Below, in pieces: positions 28,738 through 38,985 of a DNA stretch of 64,000 nucleotides (position 1 is the first letter of the stretch; each line of letters opens with the position of its first letter). The position numbers and the translations under genes were made by a program. Origin of the DNA: Prorocentrum cordatum (taxonomy: Eukaryota; Sar; Dinophyceae; Prorocentrales; Prorocentraceae); contig CAUYUJ010004014.1 of the NCBI GenBank assembly GCA_963575745.1, positions 242,612 to 306,611 on the forward strand, given 5' to 3'. The notes below the pieces were generated by a model. That model was not told the origin of the DNA, did not search any database, and saw only the letters and a list, made by a program, of their open reading frames with translations.

Positions 28738-29685
28738 ATGTGCATGTGTTGTCGAAGCTGCACGTTCGCAATGCGCGCTCGCGTGACAGGCTGGTTGGGA
28801 CGGGGCGGCGGAAGTGGAAAAGGAGAGGCGGAAGGGGACACTTCGCTTTGCACATGCATCGTTTTTGTTCAGTACGGAAGGGATCTTCCGGGCGAAGGAA
28901 ACCGCTTCCAAGAGCAACCGAATTCGTGTTGTCGCCCTTTCTCGTTCCCCCCACTCTTCAGACATCCGGTGGCTCGATCTGTCCGAGACATGTCTGGCCT
29001 CCTAGACCAGGACATTGTTAGCCAGGAAATTGAACATTACATTTGCAGTGAACGAAGAACTGAAAATGCTTCGAACAACGGGGGCAGTTTTCTCGTGCGC
29101 ACTAATGTCAGTGCTTGTCAAAGACACGGTTTACTGGGTGCCCTAAACAGGAGAACTTGGACCTCTCGACCCTCCCCTTCCAGGGCTGGTTCTTCATCGT
29201 GGGTCGTTTCTTGTTGGCCCCATGGGGCATTGAGCTTGGCGTGCCAGGGCCTAGAACGGCGGCAAGGTGACCGTCTCGCTTGGTGGAAGGCCGCTGGATG
29301 TTTGGGGTCGCCATCACGTCATGCACGTGCTGCACAGGACATTGCTCGGCAGCCGCTCGCCAAAGAAAGTGGCGCTTGCATGCCAGGGAGCTCTGCAACG
29401 GTTCGGCAGCTCAGCACCCCCCCCGCGGGGCTGTCTCATTCTGGAGCGGCGGATGGCACCGTAGCCGTGCGGCTGCGGCGGCACCTGCTGGTCTCCCGCG
29501 CTCGCGGGTCATTTCGCCCAGATTCGGCCACACGCCAGAGAGCTGGGGCACCCGCAGCATTTGGAACCTGCAGATGGTCAACGATCAAGAGTTTTGGGGT
29601 TGTTGCTGCCGTTGTAGGCTTCGGCGGAGCTTCGGCGGTACCCAGGGCACTTGCAATGTTGGAGACGCGCAGCGTGCAGGTCTGA
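28738..29685 (+). CDS. Hypothetical 315-codon ORF
   Basis: Longest ORF in the window not made of repeats. It lacks the GC3 bias of the better exon candidates and no domain is recognised. It contains DMSGLLDQDIVSQEIEHYIC and ends ALAMLETRSVQV. An overlapping frame (29280-29735) is also long, which speaks against coding. AT-rich sequence with AATAAA-like content follows at 29740-29850. Confidence 0.2.
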   Translation: MCMCCRSCTFAMRARVTGWLGRGGGSGKGEAEGDTSLCTCIVFVQYGRDLPGEGNRFQEQPNSCCRPFSFPPLFRHPVARSVRDMSGLLDQDIVSQEIEHYICSERRTENASNNGGSFLVRTNVSACQRHGLLGALNRRTWTSRPSPSRAGSSSWVVSCWPHGALSLACQGLERRQGDRLAWWKAAGCLGSPSRHARAAQDIARQPLAKESGACMPGSSATVRQLSTPPAGLSHSGAADGTVAVRLRRHLLVSRARGSFRPDSATRQRAGAPAAFGTCRWSTIKSFGVVAAVVGFGGASAVPRALAMLETRSVQV

Positions 29686-29739
29686 GATTACACTGCCGTT
29701 TTAAATACATGCTCCGCGTGCGGATCCTGTATTAGAAAT

Positions 29740-30680
29740 GCAGGGATTTAGTATTCAAGAAAAAGATGAGTTCATGCATAAGTTTATTCATACATCATTT
29801 GTGAATTAAAATCCTATGTTTTTTGTTTTAAAATCCTATGTATTAAAAACTGCCCTGTACGCTCCGAGGTCTGATGGGTGATAGGCGAGGGCGGAGGTCG
29901 CTGGAAAAGGCTCGGGGGAAGCCGGTTCTGTCATGTTCGTGTCTGTTGCAGGTGTTCGGGCTCTCGGCATCTGGACTCCTGTCGGTCTCACCTGCCGCAG
30001 AATTGCAACGCGTCGCGTTCCGCTGGTTCGACAGCTGTTGCCCGGCAACGCGCTTGCTTCCACCGAAGTGTGGGTTTTGGTAGTTACGTGAGTGGTGCAC
30101 GGCGTTGTAGGCTTCGGTTGACTAGTAAACCGGATTCTCTAGCAGACAGACAGGAGTGGTGGTGTTACAGAAACACGACTTGATCTACGAGCGAAAGCCA
30201 AACAGCGAGTGACACAGTACCGCGTGTTTGGTCAAGTTGTGCAGCGCAAGTGGCGAAGTCGAAGCCAACAGGGTAACGTTTCCATCTTGTATCCAAGATG
30301 CGCGCATGGCTCAACGCTCAGAGTGCGAAACACTTGTCACCAGCACTCACAGTATCGTATGACGTGTTTCCATATCGTCGAGTTATAGCTGGGCGCTGCT
30401 ACGGCGGTACCCAGCTGCATCCCGCAAACTCCGCCTCCGTGCCAGCGCAGCAGCGCAGCAGGAACGGGTGTACGTGTAAGACCCCCTCCAGCTAAGTTCA
30501 CTGTTTTTTCCTCCATGTCCTCCCAAGGTCCGAGCCCGTGCAGGTCGGACGCCCTCTTCTTGTTCCATGATTTGTTCCGCAGTCTTCTTCTGACCATCCT
30601 CTCTGATTCCGCACGTGTGTTTCCGTCCTCCCCTGAGCTGAGCTGGCGCGCGTCTTAAATTCTTGACGCTGCCCCCCGTA
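29740..30680. other. Unassigned, partly AT-rich
   Basis: 29740-29850 is AT-rich with a duplicated TAAAATCCTATGT motif (about 29807 and 29828). Nothing gene-like is supported. Confidence 0.35.
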
Positions 30681-30683
30681 CTC

Positions 30684-30814
30684 CTGGCATCGCTCGGACG
30701 TGTGCGTTTCTTCTTCGGCGAGGACCATCGAGGAGCATCCTTGACCATCTGGCGAAAAAGCCACGCACGACACCGAGCAAAAACACAGGGAATGGACGTC
30801 CGAGCGATGGCGAG
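30684..30814 (+). mobile_element. Family A element, copy 7
   Basis: CTGGCATCGCTCGGACGTGT...ACGTCCGAGCGATGGCGAG. The 5-bp target duplication TACTC is perfect (30679-30683, 30815-30819). Confidence 0.93.
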
Positions 30815-31040
30815 TACTCGCGTGGGTGCTTGCGGCCCACTGCCTCCCGCGGGGTTGCCCCTCGCCGCCGGCTCGGGACACCACCCCGCCGCAGCCAATC
30901 ACCCGCCATTTCGCCGTACACGCCCCCGGCGGCTGCAGCTGCCAATGGCACTCCCCTCCCCGTGAGCGCCGCGCGGCGGACCGACCCGGCCTGTCTCACC
31001 TCCCGCTCTTCTCCTGGTTGTCTCTCTTCTCTTCTCTGAG

Positions 31041-31203
31041 GAGGGGAAAAAAGCACACACAGACACAATTAATCGTCCACTCCCAGGAGAATATAGGAAA
31101 ATATGGGAAGTGGGGGGGAAGACCAAAAGCCAGAACATATGGGAAAAGATGTGGAATCCTTTCATTTGTGTGTATTTCTCTGTGCGTCCCAGGGCCCCTT
31201 CAT
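31041..31203 (+). mobile_element. Family B element, copy 5
   Basis: GAGGGGAAAAAAGCACACAC, ACACAATTAATCGTCCACTC, AAAGCCAGAACATATGGG and GGGCCCCTTCAT. TTCTCTGAG directly before and TTCTCCCTAG directly after the right end look like a diverged duplication ending in AG. Confidence 0.8.
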
Positions 31204-31432
31204 TCTCCCTAGTGTGCAATTTGGGCTACTGCTGGTCAGCGGTTACCCTGGACGGCGCGCGGTATTTCCGCTTGCGCTCGTGATCCAAAAGAAAAGTATC
31301 CCCACCTGCCCATCCAGACACGATGCCCACAGGAGCTGACGAGAGAGAGGAGGAAGAGACGCGCATAGTCAGACAGCAAGGTAGGCCGGCCTGAACGGCG
31401 TGTTGGGGTCATCTCCGGACCCGCGTGGCTTT

Positions 31433-31920
31433 TTGGCGGCCTCCTGGGGAGGCTCCGTGGCCATCTCGAGCCGCCTTGGAGCGGTATTGGGGCCTCTTGG
31501 AGCATCTTGGGAGCCATCTCGAGCCAGCTTGGGCTATCTTGAGCCATCGTGGAGGTCATCTTGGGCTCTCCGGGGCCGCTCTAGGAGCCCTCTTGGGGCC
31601 TCTTGGGGCGCTCGTGGGACCCTCTTGGGGGCCTCTTGGGAGCCATGGAGGGCCTCTTGTGGGGCCATCTTGGAGGCGGTCGGTCAACAGACGGGGGGTC
31701 CTCGATGTCCCCCCCTCGGGGGCCACGATCTTCGTGAGGGGTGTAAAATATTGGCGTTCCCATTGGCCGAAAAAGGAACTTCCGACATCTCGCGGAACGT
31801 CCCAAAAACAAACTTCAGGGAGGGGAGGGGACGGTTCCCCTCCCCGAAGGGAATATGGGTTGTGGAAGAGGAGAGAGGCCCTTCTTAGACCACCTGTCGC
31901 CCAGAGGGCTGGTAGGATTA
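31433..31920. repeat. Duplicated segment J1
   Basis: Aligns over about 490 bp with 32127-32641. Shared features: GCGGCCTCCTGGGGAGGCTC, repeated GGGCCTCTTGGGG, GGAGGCGGTC.GTCAA.AGAC, GGGCCACGATCTTCGTGAG, CCGACATCTCGCG.AACG and CCCAGAGGGCTG. Confidence 0.85.
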
Positions 31921-32126
31921 CCCCCCCCCTCGGGATCCCCCGAAATCGCCCCTTGGGCCCATCCTGGAGCGCTCTAAAAGCGTTATGAGGCGCTCTTGGG
32001 GCCGTCCTGGTGCTTTCTCGGGCCTCTGTTGGAGCCAGTTTGGGGCTTCGGAAGGCCATCGAACGCAAAAAGGCGAGAAGGCTAGACTCATTAATGTTCT
32101 CTAGGTTCTTGAAGGATGTTGGCCGC

Positions 32127-32641
32127 TTGGCGGCCTCCTGGGGAGGCTCCGTGGCCATCTCGAGCAGCCTTTGGAGCGATATTGGAGCCTTTTGGGGCAT
32201 CTTGGGAGCCATCTTGAGCCACCTTGGACTATCTTGAACCAGTTTGGAGGTCACCGTCGGTTCTCTGAGGCCGCTTGGGGGCCACTTCGGGGGCCTTTCC
32301 GGGGCCTGTTGGAGCCCTCTTTGGGCCTTTTGGGGCGCTCGTGGGATGGAGGGCCTCTTGGGGCCATCTTGGAGGCGGTCAGTCAAAAGACGGGGATCCT
32401 CGATGTTCGCCCCCCCCCCCCCCCCCCCCCTTCCCTTTCGGGGGCCACGATCTTCGTGAGGAGGGGTGTCAAATATTTGCGCTCACAATGGCCGAAAATG
32501 GAACCTCCGACATCTCGCGAAACGCCCCAACAAGCCTCAGGGATGGGAGGGGAGGGTTTCCCTCCCCGAAGGGAAGGGGGGGGGGGGAAGATGAGAGAGA
32601 CCCTCCTTGGACCAACTGTCCCCCAGAGGGCTGCATGGATT
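32127..32641. repeat. Duplicated segment J2
   Basis: Second copy, 694 bp downstream of J1. It has gained a C20-plus run at about 32409-32430 and a GGGGGGGGG run near 32577. ORFs on the minus strand (PKRPSIPRAPQKAQ) are readings of the CCAAGAGG motif. Confidence 0.85.
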
Positions 32642-32644
32642 CTA

Positions 32645-33110
32645 AACCGTTCCTTGCTCGAATGTCCGCATTCTTCTCCACGACAAAACGCTTCCCCGTT
32701 CCCAAGGTCTGAAATGGCCCGGGGTTGAAAGTCCACCCTTCCTTCCATTTCTCTTCCATGCTCTTCGCCCCCAGTCTTCGAGAAAACGCAATCAGGAAAA
32801 TGAGGAGTCACAGGACAGGAAAACGAAGATGAGAAGACGGAGATCTAGTTCAAGACCCGCCCGGCGGTGTCCTCAGTGTTTCTATTGATCTCCACCCTCG
32901 GCCCTTGTCCCAGCGTTGGAATCAAGCCCTTGGTCGCGCGGTTGATCTTTCGCTGCTCTCCCCCACGCACATAAACAATCGGAGTTCGATTTTGGGGCTC
33001 TTAGACCGCATCCTTACATCGCTGCTTGGCTGGATATTCTCGAGATTCGCTTCGCGGGGCGAATTTCGTGAGCCCCCGGAGGTCCTCGATGCCTCTGGTA
33101 TCTAAGACCA
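32645..33110. other. Unassigned DNA
   Basis: Mixed-composition sequence; no shared repeat or biased ORF recognised. Confidence 0.3.
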
Positions 33111-33217
33111 TGCTCCAGTGGTCGCTCGTAGCCGCGCTCGGCTTCCTCTGCCTCTTGGTGACCGCCGGCCTGTTTCAGAACTTTTCTTCAACGCGTTGCC
33201 CAGGCGGGCTCCTGTGA
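33110..33217 (+). CDS. Possible membrane-segment ORF
   Basis: MLQWSLVAALGFLCLLVTAG then LFQNFSSTRCPGGLL and stop. A ~18-residue hydrophobic helix preceded by a short N-terminus could be a signal anchor. The ORF is only 35 codons from its best ATG and could be chance. Confidence 0.2.
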   Translation: MLQWSLVAALGFLCLLVTAGLFQNFSSTRCPGGLL

Positions 33218-34743
33218 CCATCTCCCACCCCCTCGTTCACGACTGCTACAAGATGCCGGCGCGCCCTCTTTGCATCGCGCGTTCGACGTCGAGTGCCGGT
33301 TGTCCTGCATCTGCGCCCTCCAGTGGCCACAATGACCAACGCATGCGCATGTCTACCGCGCCTGCCCATTGAGGGCGGGGTCGAGCACGTGCTGCTGCAG
33401 TCGGTGCGCGACGGGCTCCTCGCCCGCGCCGGTTTTGGCCGGCGCGGCCCTCTCCGACCCCCGGGCTAGCAGCTCGGTGACCCGAGGCGTTCGGCGCGGG
33501 CGCCCCCCTCGGCCGGGGGGGGGGCCATCCGCGCTCGCGGGTCAGAGCACGGCGGCTAGCGACTCGCGCTGCATAGCGGGGGCCAGCTTGCCGCATTGCG
33601 CCGAGGCGCCCCCCGGGGCCCCGAGCTTGCCCAGCTGCGCCGCGATCTAGGGACTCCTTCTCTTGAGCCCCCTGTCGCGCTTCGCTGGGTCACCGAGCTG
33701 TCTGGAGCTTTCAGCGTTCGCCCCGCGTACACATGAGAGTCCAGGACCCCTTCGCCACCGCGACATTTTGGTGACTTCGGCGCGTGCCAGTCTTTGCACG
33801 CACTGTGGCGTTCGCATGCCCAACTCATCGCACCCCTGTGCTTCTAGTTTCCGCGGCGGCGCTCGGACCCGCGGCCCATGGCCGAAGCAGTTCCCCGGGA
33901 TGAACACGCGTCTTGCGCACCACCTTGCCGCGCGTCAACGAAGGGGCTTGCCCCTGGTTGCAAGATCCCACCGACGTGCACCGCGCCGACGAGCTCGTTA
34001 GGAACCGCCCCGTCATGGCCCCCTCTCGGGATACCCCGTCATGGCCTGTCAAGGTTGAGGGGGGGCATTTCTCCAGATTGGATTGCGCGGCCTACGCTGA
34101 CATTCGCCTCGTTGCGTTTTTGCCCGCCAAAGGCCTTTTCGGCCAGCTCTTTGGCTCAGGACTAATGAGCCGCCGCCCCCCTCCTCCTCCGCGGGCGGAT
34201 GCGCGGCGGCCGCCGCTGGCGGCGTCGACGGACCTGCTCCAGAGATCCCAAGCGCCGAGCACGACGAAGGCGCGCCCTCGGAGGCGCACGGCCCGCGCCG
34301 GCCCCAGAATTCTCTGTCCCCCAAGCGCGGCGAGGCGTCTGACACTGGCGCGGAGGCGGCGGCCATTCTGGGGCCCCCCCGCGCGCCCGTCGAGCCCCCT
34401 CTCGCGCGGTCAAAGCAACGCCCTGCCCCCATCCATGCCGCGGGGAAGGGGCAGGCGATCCTTGCCGCCTCGCGCTAGGCGCCCGCGGGGTGCGAGGCCG
34501 CGCAGCCGCGGGCCTGCCAGCGCGCAGCGCGCCTGGATCTCGGCCGCCAGGCCCTCGGTCTTGGGGGCGTTGCCCGGACGGGTGCCCGGCGCAGGCGCTC
34601 GGGCAGCTGCCGCCCCGACCGCGCCCCGCCCGGCTCGGGCGCGAGGCACCGCAGCGCGCGCCGAGCAGCGGAAGGGGCCGTGCGACGCGAAGTCCATGCT
34701 CCTGCAGGCCCCTCCATCCTGGCCCCCTAAACGAATCGCACCG

Positions 34744-34882
34744 CATCGCCGATGCATCGGCGGTGCGGCTCAGCGCGGGGCTCAATTTTCACCGCGCCGA
34801 CGTCGCCGTCGCATCGCCGACGTCTCCAGCGCACGGCTTGCGCATCGCCGATGCAATCGCGACGCGTCGCCGATGCATCGGC
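34744..34882. repeat. CATCGCCGATGCATCGG palindromic motifs
   Basis: Two nearly palindromic copies at 34744-34760 and 34867-34882, with partial copies between. The same core appears at about 48066-48092 and 48725-48745. Confidence 0.5.
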
Positions 34883-36812
34883 AATGCGGAGGGCCCTCCG
34901 ACCCCATCATCTCGGGGCCCGTTCAGGGGGCCTCTACACCGCCCGCGCAGCACCCGAGCCCGCGGCCTTCGACGTCGTCGCCGCCGCCCGCGCCTGCGAT
35001 CACGAGGAGAAAACACAGGGGGGGGGAGGGGCAAGCGGATAGGCGGTCTGTCTTCGGGCCGCGCGGTATTGCTGCAGTCCACGGACGAGGCCGCGTCGCC
35101 CCGCGTCGCCTCGGCCGGGGTCGGGCTGGCGCCCGGCCAGGAAATCCCGGGAGCTGGTCCACTGACGTTTTGGGTCGGGGCATCGGTCCGTCGCTGGGGT
35201 CGATAGACAGAGGCCGCCACGGACCGCAAACGCACGCGCCGCCTGCTCGCAGCGGACTGTCGCGAGGCGCGAGGGCCGCGCCGTGCGACCCCCCGTGCAG
35301 TTCGGCCGCGAGCGCCGCAAGCCGCGGCGCGCCGTGCTGCGCGACGCGGAGGTCACTCAGGGATAGGCCGATGCGGTCAGAGCGTTGAGGGCAGAGCCCG
35401 ACGCCCCTTCCCCCCGCGCAGGAGGGGCTCTGGCCGAGGCCGAAGCTGCCGACCCGCGGTCTCAGACGCGCCGCCCAGACGATCTTGCCTCCGCGATCGC
35501 GCGGCAGGAGAGGCGGTCGTGGCCCGCGCGCGATGAGGCGCAGAAGGGTCATTAGGCCCAGCCTCATCCTGGCGGCCACGCTCCTCGCGCCCCCTCGCGG
35601 GCAGGCGCCGTCGGCGACTGGGGGCCGCGACGAAGCGCAGCGAAACGCGACGCGCCAGACGCCTCGAGCGACCGCCCCCGCCCATGAGGGGAGCGCTGCT
35701 CCAGCGCGAGGCAGCCGCTCGCGCCGCAACGCCGGCGCCCGCGCCCTGGGAGGGCGCGCCCCTCGGGCTGGAGGCGCTCCCGGCGCGGGGGGGGGCCCGC
35801 GCCGACGGGATCGGCGGCCCCCAGCCTGCACCGCTCGAGGTTTGCGCGGCGGTCGCGCTGGCCCAACCCATGCGGCACTGGCGCGGACGGGTCGGGCGCG
35901 GCCGGCCGCGCTTCCCGAGGGCCCCCCATCCTCCTTGGCCCTCGATGTGAGACAGGGGCGCCCCCGAACGCCCAAGGGGCCGCCTCGGGGCCTCGCGCCC
36001 ACGGCGGCGACCGCGGCCATCGCGCCGCGGCGTCGCGCGCGAGGCCGCCCAGCCACCGGCCACTCCGCGGCGCCCGCTGGGGCCCTCGGCCCGAGCAAAG
36101 AACAGCTCCACCAGGCGTCTCGCGCCCGTCGCCAGCGGAGCCGGCGCCCCCGTCTCATCGCGCATGCCGACGTCTCGGCCGCGTCCGCGCCAGAGCGGCG
36201 CGCGCCCGTCCAGCGACGCCGCCGTGGCCCCGCAGGGAGACGTTCGCGCCGCCGAGGGGGGGCATGATCGCCACGCCCCCGAGCGCCGCTCGATTTCGAC
36301 GTCGCCCCGTGGCCGCGGAGGCGCCGCCGGCAGGGGCCCCGCGTCGAGGCCGTTGCCCGCGCTGCGTTCGCCCGCTGCCGCTGCCTCCGCAACCAGTCGC
36401 GCCGCGGGCGAGAAGGCGACCAGCGCCTCCCACTCTGCGGGCGCGGCGGGGGCCCCTGGCCGGCGCGCGCAGCGCGCAGGCGAGACCGCCGCGGCGAAAT
36501 GGGCGGAGACCCGGGGCCCTGCCTTCCAGGTTGCCGCCCAGCGATTGCAAGCCATCGCCGCTGACGGGGTCGACGAAGCGGGCGCAATCGGTCAGTTCGG
36601 CTGCTTGCTGATTCCGATGGCGACGCAGCACCGCGGTCGGCAGTTCGCCGCGGGGGGCCGCTGCCCCGCGCGCGCCCGACTGGGTTCAAGTAGTGGCGAA
36701 GCGTCTCGGCTTGCCTACAGGCCCGCCGAAGAATGCAACAGGAATGCGTTGCGGTTGCGGTATCCATGGGATGTTCCTAGATCTTTCCTGGCTCGGACTG
36801 TCTTGTTTTAAC

Positions 36813-36870
36813 GCGTCGAGAAATGTTATAGGAACAATGTTTGGTTATTATAACATCTCGGGGTTCTAAA
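36813..36870. repeat. AT-rich inverted repeat
   Basis: CGAGAAATGTTATA pairs with TATAACATCTCG across a ~20 base loop; outer ACGCGTCG / CGTCGC-like bases extend weakly. Confidence 0.5.
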
Positions 36871-38559
36871 AACACGTCGCGGTTGGCCTACAGTAATGGT
36901 AGGGAGGTCGGCCCCTGCTCCATGGACGCGCCCCTACAGCGCCAATATGACCATTGGATGGCGCGACCATCCCGAGCTGAAGACGCGCGCGGAAGGCGCC
37001 AGTAGTCGCGGAACGGCATGCCTGGCCATCTGGCGCGTCAAGATCGAGGGCCAGCCCCTCCCGCGGGAGCTGCGGGGCACGCGGGGCCCCCCGAAGGACC
37101 TGATTGCCGCCTTTGACCCCGCGCCCTTGCAGGCCGGCGGCCCCTCCCCAGCGGCGCGAGATTCCCGCGGCAGAAGCCGCCTCGCATGACCCGGCCCATT
37201 GGCCTCTGGACCGGGCCAGCTTCGGGCAGGAAGACGCCCCCCCCCCCCCCCCCCGGAGGTCGAGGGGCCCGCACGGAGGCCGCGCCAGAACGCGGGCTTC
37301 ACCTACGCCAAAGCGCACGGGGCCGCTGCCGCGGGTTCTGGCATCGAGGACGTGCGCGACGCCCGATTGCCGCCCTCCTTCGCTTCGAGAAAGCGTCGGG
37401 CCTCCGCTCTCGCGAGGAAAATAACGGGTCGGAAAGCCGCTGACCCAACGGCCCCCGCTGCTGGCCCTCGCGCGCGCACATCGCTGCTGGCGCGCCCACT
37501 TCGGCGGCGGCGGCGGCGCCCGCCCTGAGCTTCCTCGGCTCGGCCCCGCGGCCCTCGCGCCCCCTTCGCTCGCGACGCTCATTTCCCCCCTGCTGATCTC
37601 GATCGGCGATCGCGCTCGACCGACGCCTCCGAGTTCTGGCGCGCTGAACGCGCGGGCGCGCCGCCCGCCGCCCCGCGCCGCCACGGAGTTCCCATCGAGC
37701 GCGCGCGTTCACCATCCTGCTCCACGATGGGAGGCCCCCCCGCCACATCCTGACACATGCCGTTTTCAGCGCCCCGAGCGCCCCATCCGCGCTGGAAGGC
37801 ATTTCTCTCCGACGCGCGGGGCGTGGTCAGGCAAGTTAATTTGGCCGAGTCTCCACGGTTCAGCCCCCCCCCCCCCCCCCCCCCCGCCCGCGCACTCTCG
37901 CGCTCGATGATAGCCTTGCGCTTTGCCAGGGACTGGCCCTTAATGGCAACTCTGCGGCCCATCGGACTCACGATGTTTCCACGGCCAGGCGAGCTGATGG
38001 GCGTTCAACGGCGCGACCCATCGCTGCCCCGCGACCGCCTCGAGTTCTCTGGCGACGCCTTCCCCGAGATTCTGGCGCCCGAGACTTGGCGGCTAGTCCG
38101 ACCCAGCGCGATCGTTGCACGGGCCAGACTAGCGCCGGGATTCTAGAAAAGGCTTGCGGTCATTTGCCCCCCGCTGATCCGCTCGCATCCTTCAATCAGA
38201 GCGACCGCCGCGCACGGCGAAACCATTTGCTTTCTGCGCCGGGCGCCTCGCTGGCCAGCGCTGCCGGCGGCCCCGGATTAGCGCCCGCCTGCCCGCGGAC
38301 TCCAGGCGCCACCGACTCCTGCATCGCCACCGAAGACTTACCGCGCATTTCTGGCGAGGTCACTGGCGGTAGGCAACCGGCGCCGAACGCAGCCTCATCG
38401 CCGCTGCCGCATCAGCAGTCCACGCAGCGCTCCCCGAGCCCCTCCGGATCAAGTTTTACGTTTCGCCTCCGCCCGCGACCGCCGGGTCGCCTCTTTCCTC
38501 GACGCCGGCTCTTCCGCGCGGTCCGTCCGTCTCGTGGCAGCCCGCCGAAGCGTCGACCT

Positions 38560-38985
38560 TGCGCGAGGACTTGGAGCGCGGGCGCGGCTGCGTCGCCAGC
38601 TCGATCGACGACTGGGCGCCCTCGCTTGAGCGCGGCGCCACGAGCTTGGGCGCGCACGGAGGGCCACCCCATTCCGGGCCTCCCCGCGCGCGCCGGCCGC
38701 GCCGCCGACCGGAGACAGCTCGCTCGCGCGCGAGCGAGAGATTGCGTTTCTACGTTCACCGCGACTCGCGATCCCGCTGTCTCCGCAGCTTAACACGCGC
38801 CCCCTGCGCCGCGGCAAGCGGGCGCCGCGTCGTCGGCTCGATCGGTGACCGGGCGATGTTCTCCTGAGCGTGGCGCCGCGGGCTTGGCGGCACCGAGCGG
38901 GCCGCTCCGCGTCGGGCCCCCGCTTGCGCGCGGGCCGCGACGCCGATCGGAGACAGTTCGCTCGCGCGCGAGCGGGGGGATCCTC
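38560..38985. repeat. 238-bp tandem duplication with 20-bp palindrome
   Basis: GGAGACAGCTCGCTCGCGCG and GGAGACAGTTCGCTCGCGCG mark the same point of two diverged units 238 bp apart. The first contains the perfect palindrome CTCGCTCGCGCGCGAGCGAG (38719-38738). Confidence 0.65.

Noticed and set aside
33110-33217. Secreted or membrane protein gene
   Set aside because: Only one hydrophobic stretch in a 35-codon ORF with no neighbours to support it; listed as a low-confidence ORF only.
34923-36767. 614- and 393-codon minus-strand ORFs in the GC-rich region
   Set aside because: Stops are rare at this GC content. Several frames on both strands are equally open and none shows recognisable sequence.
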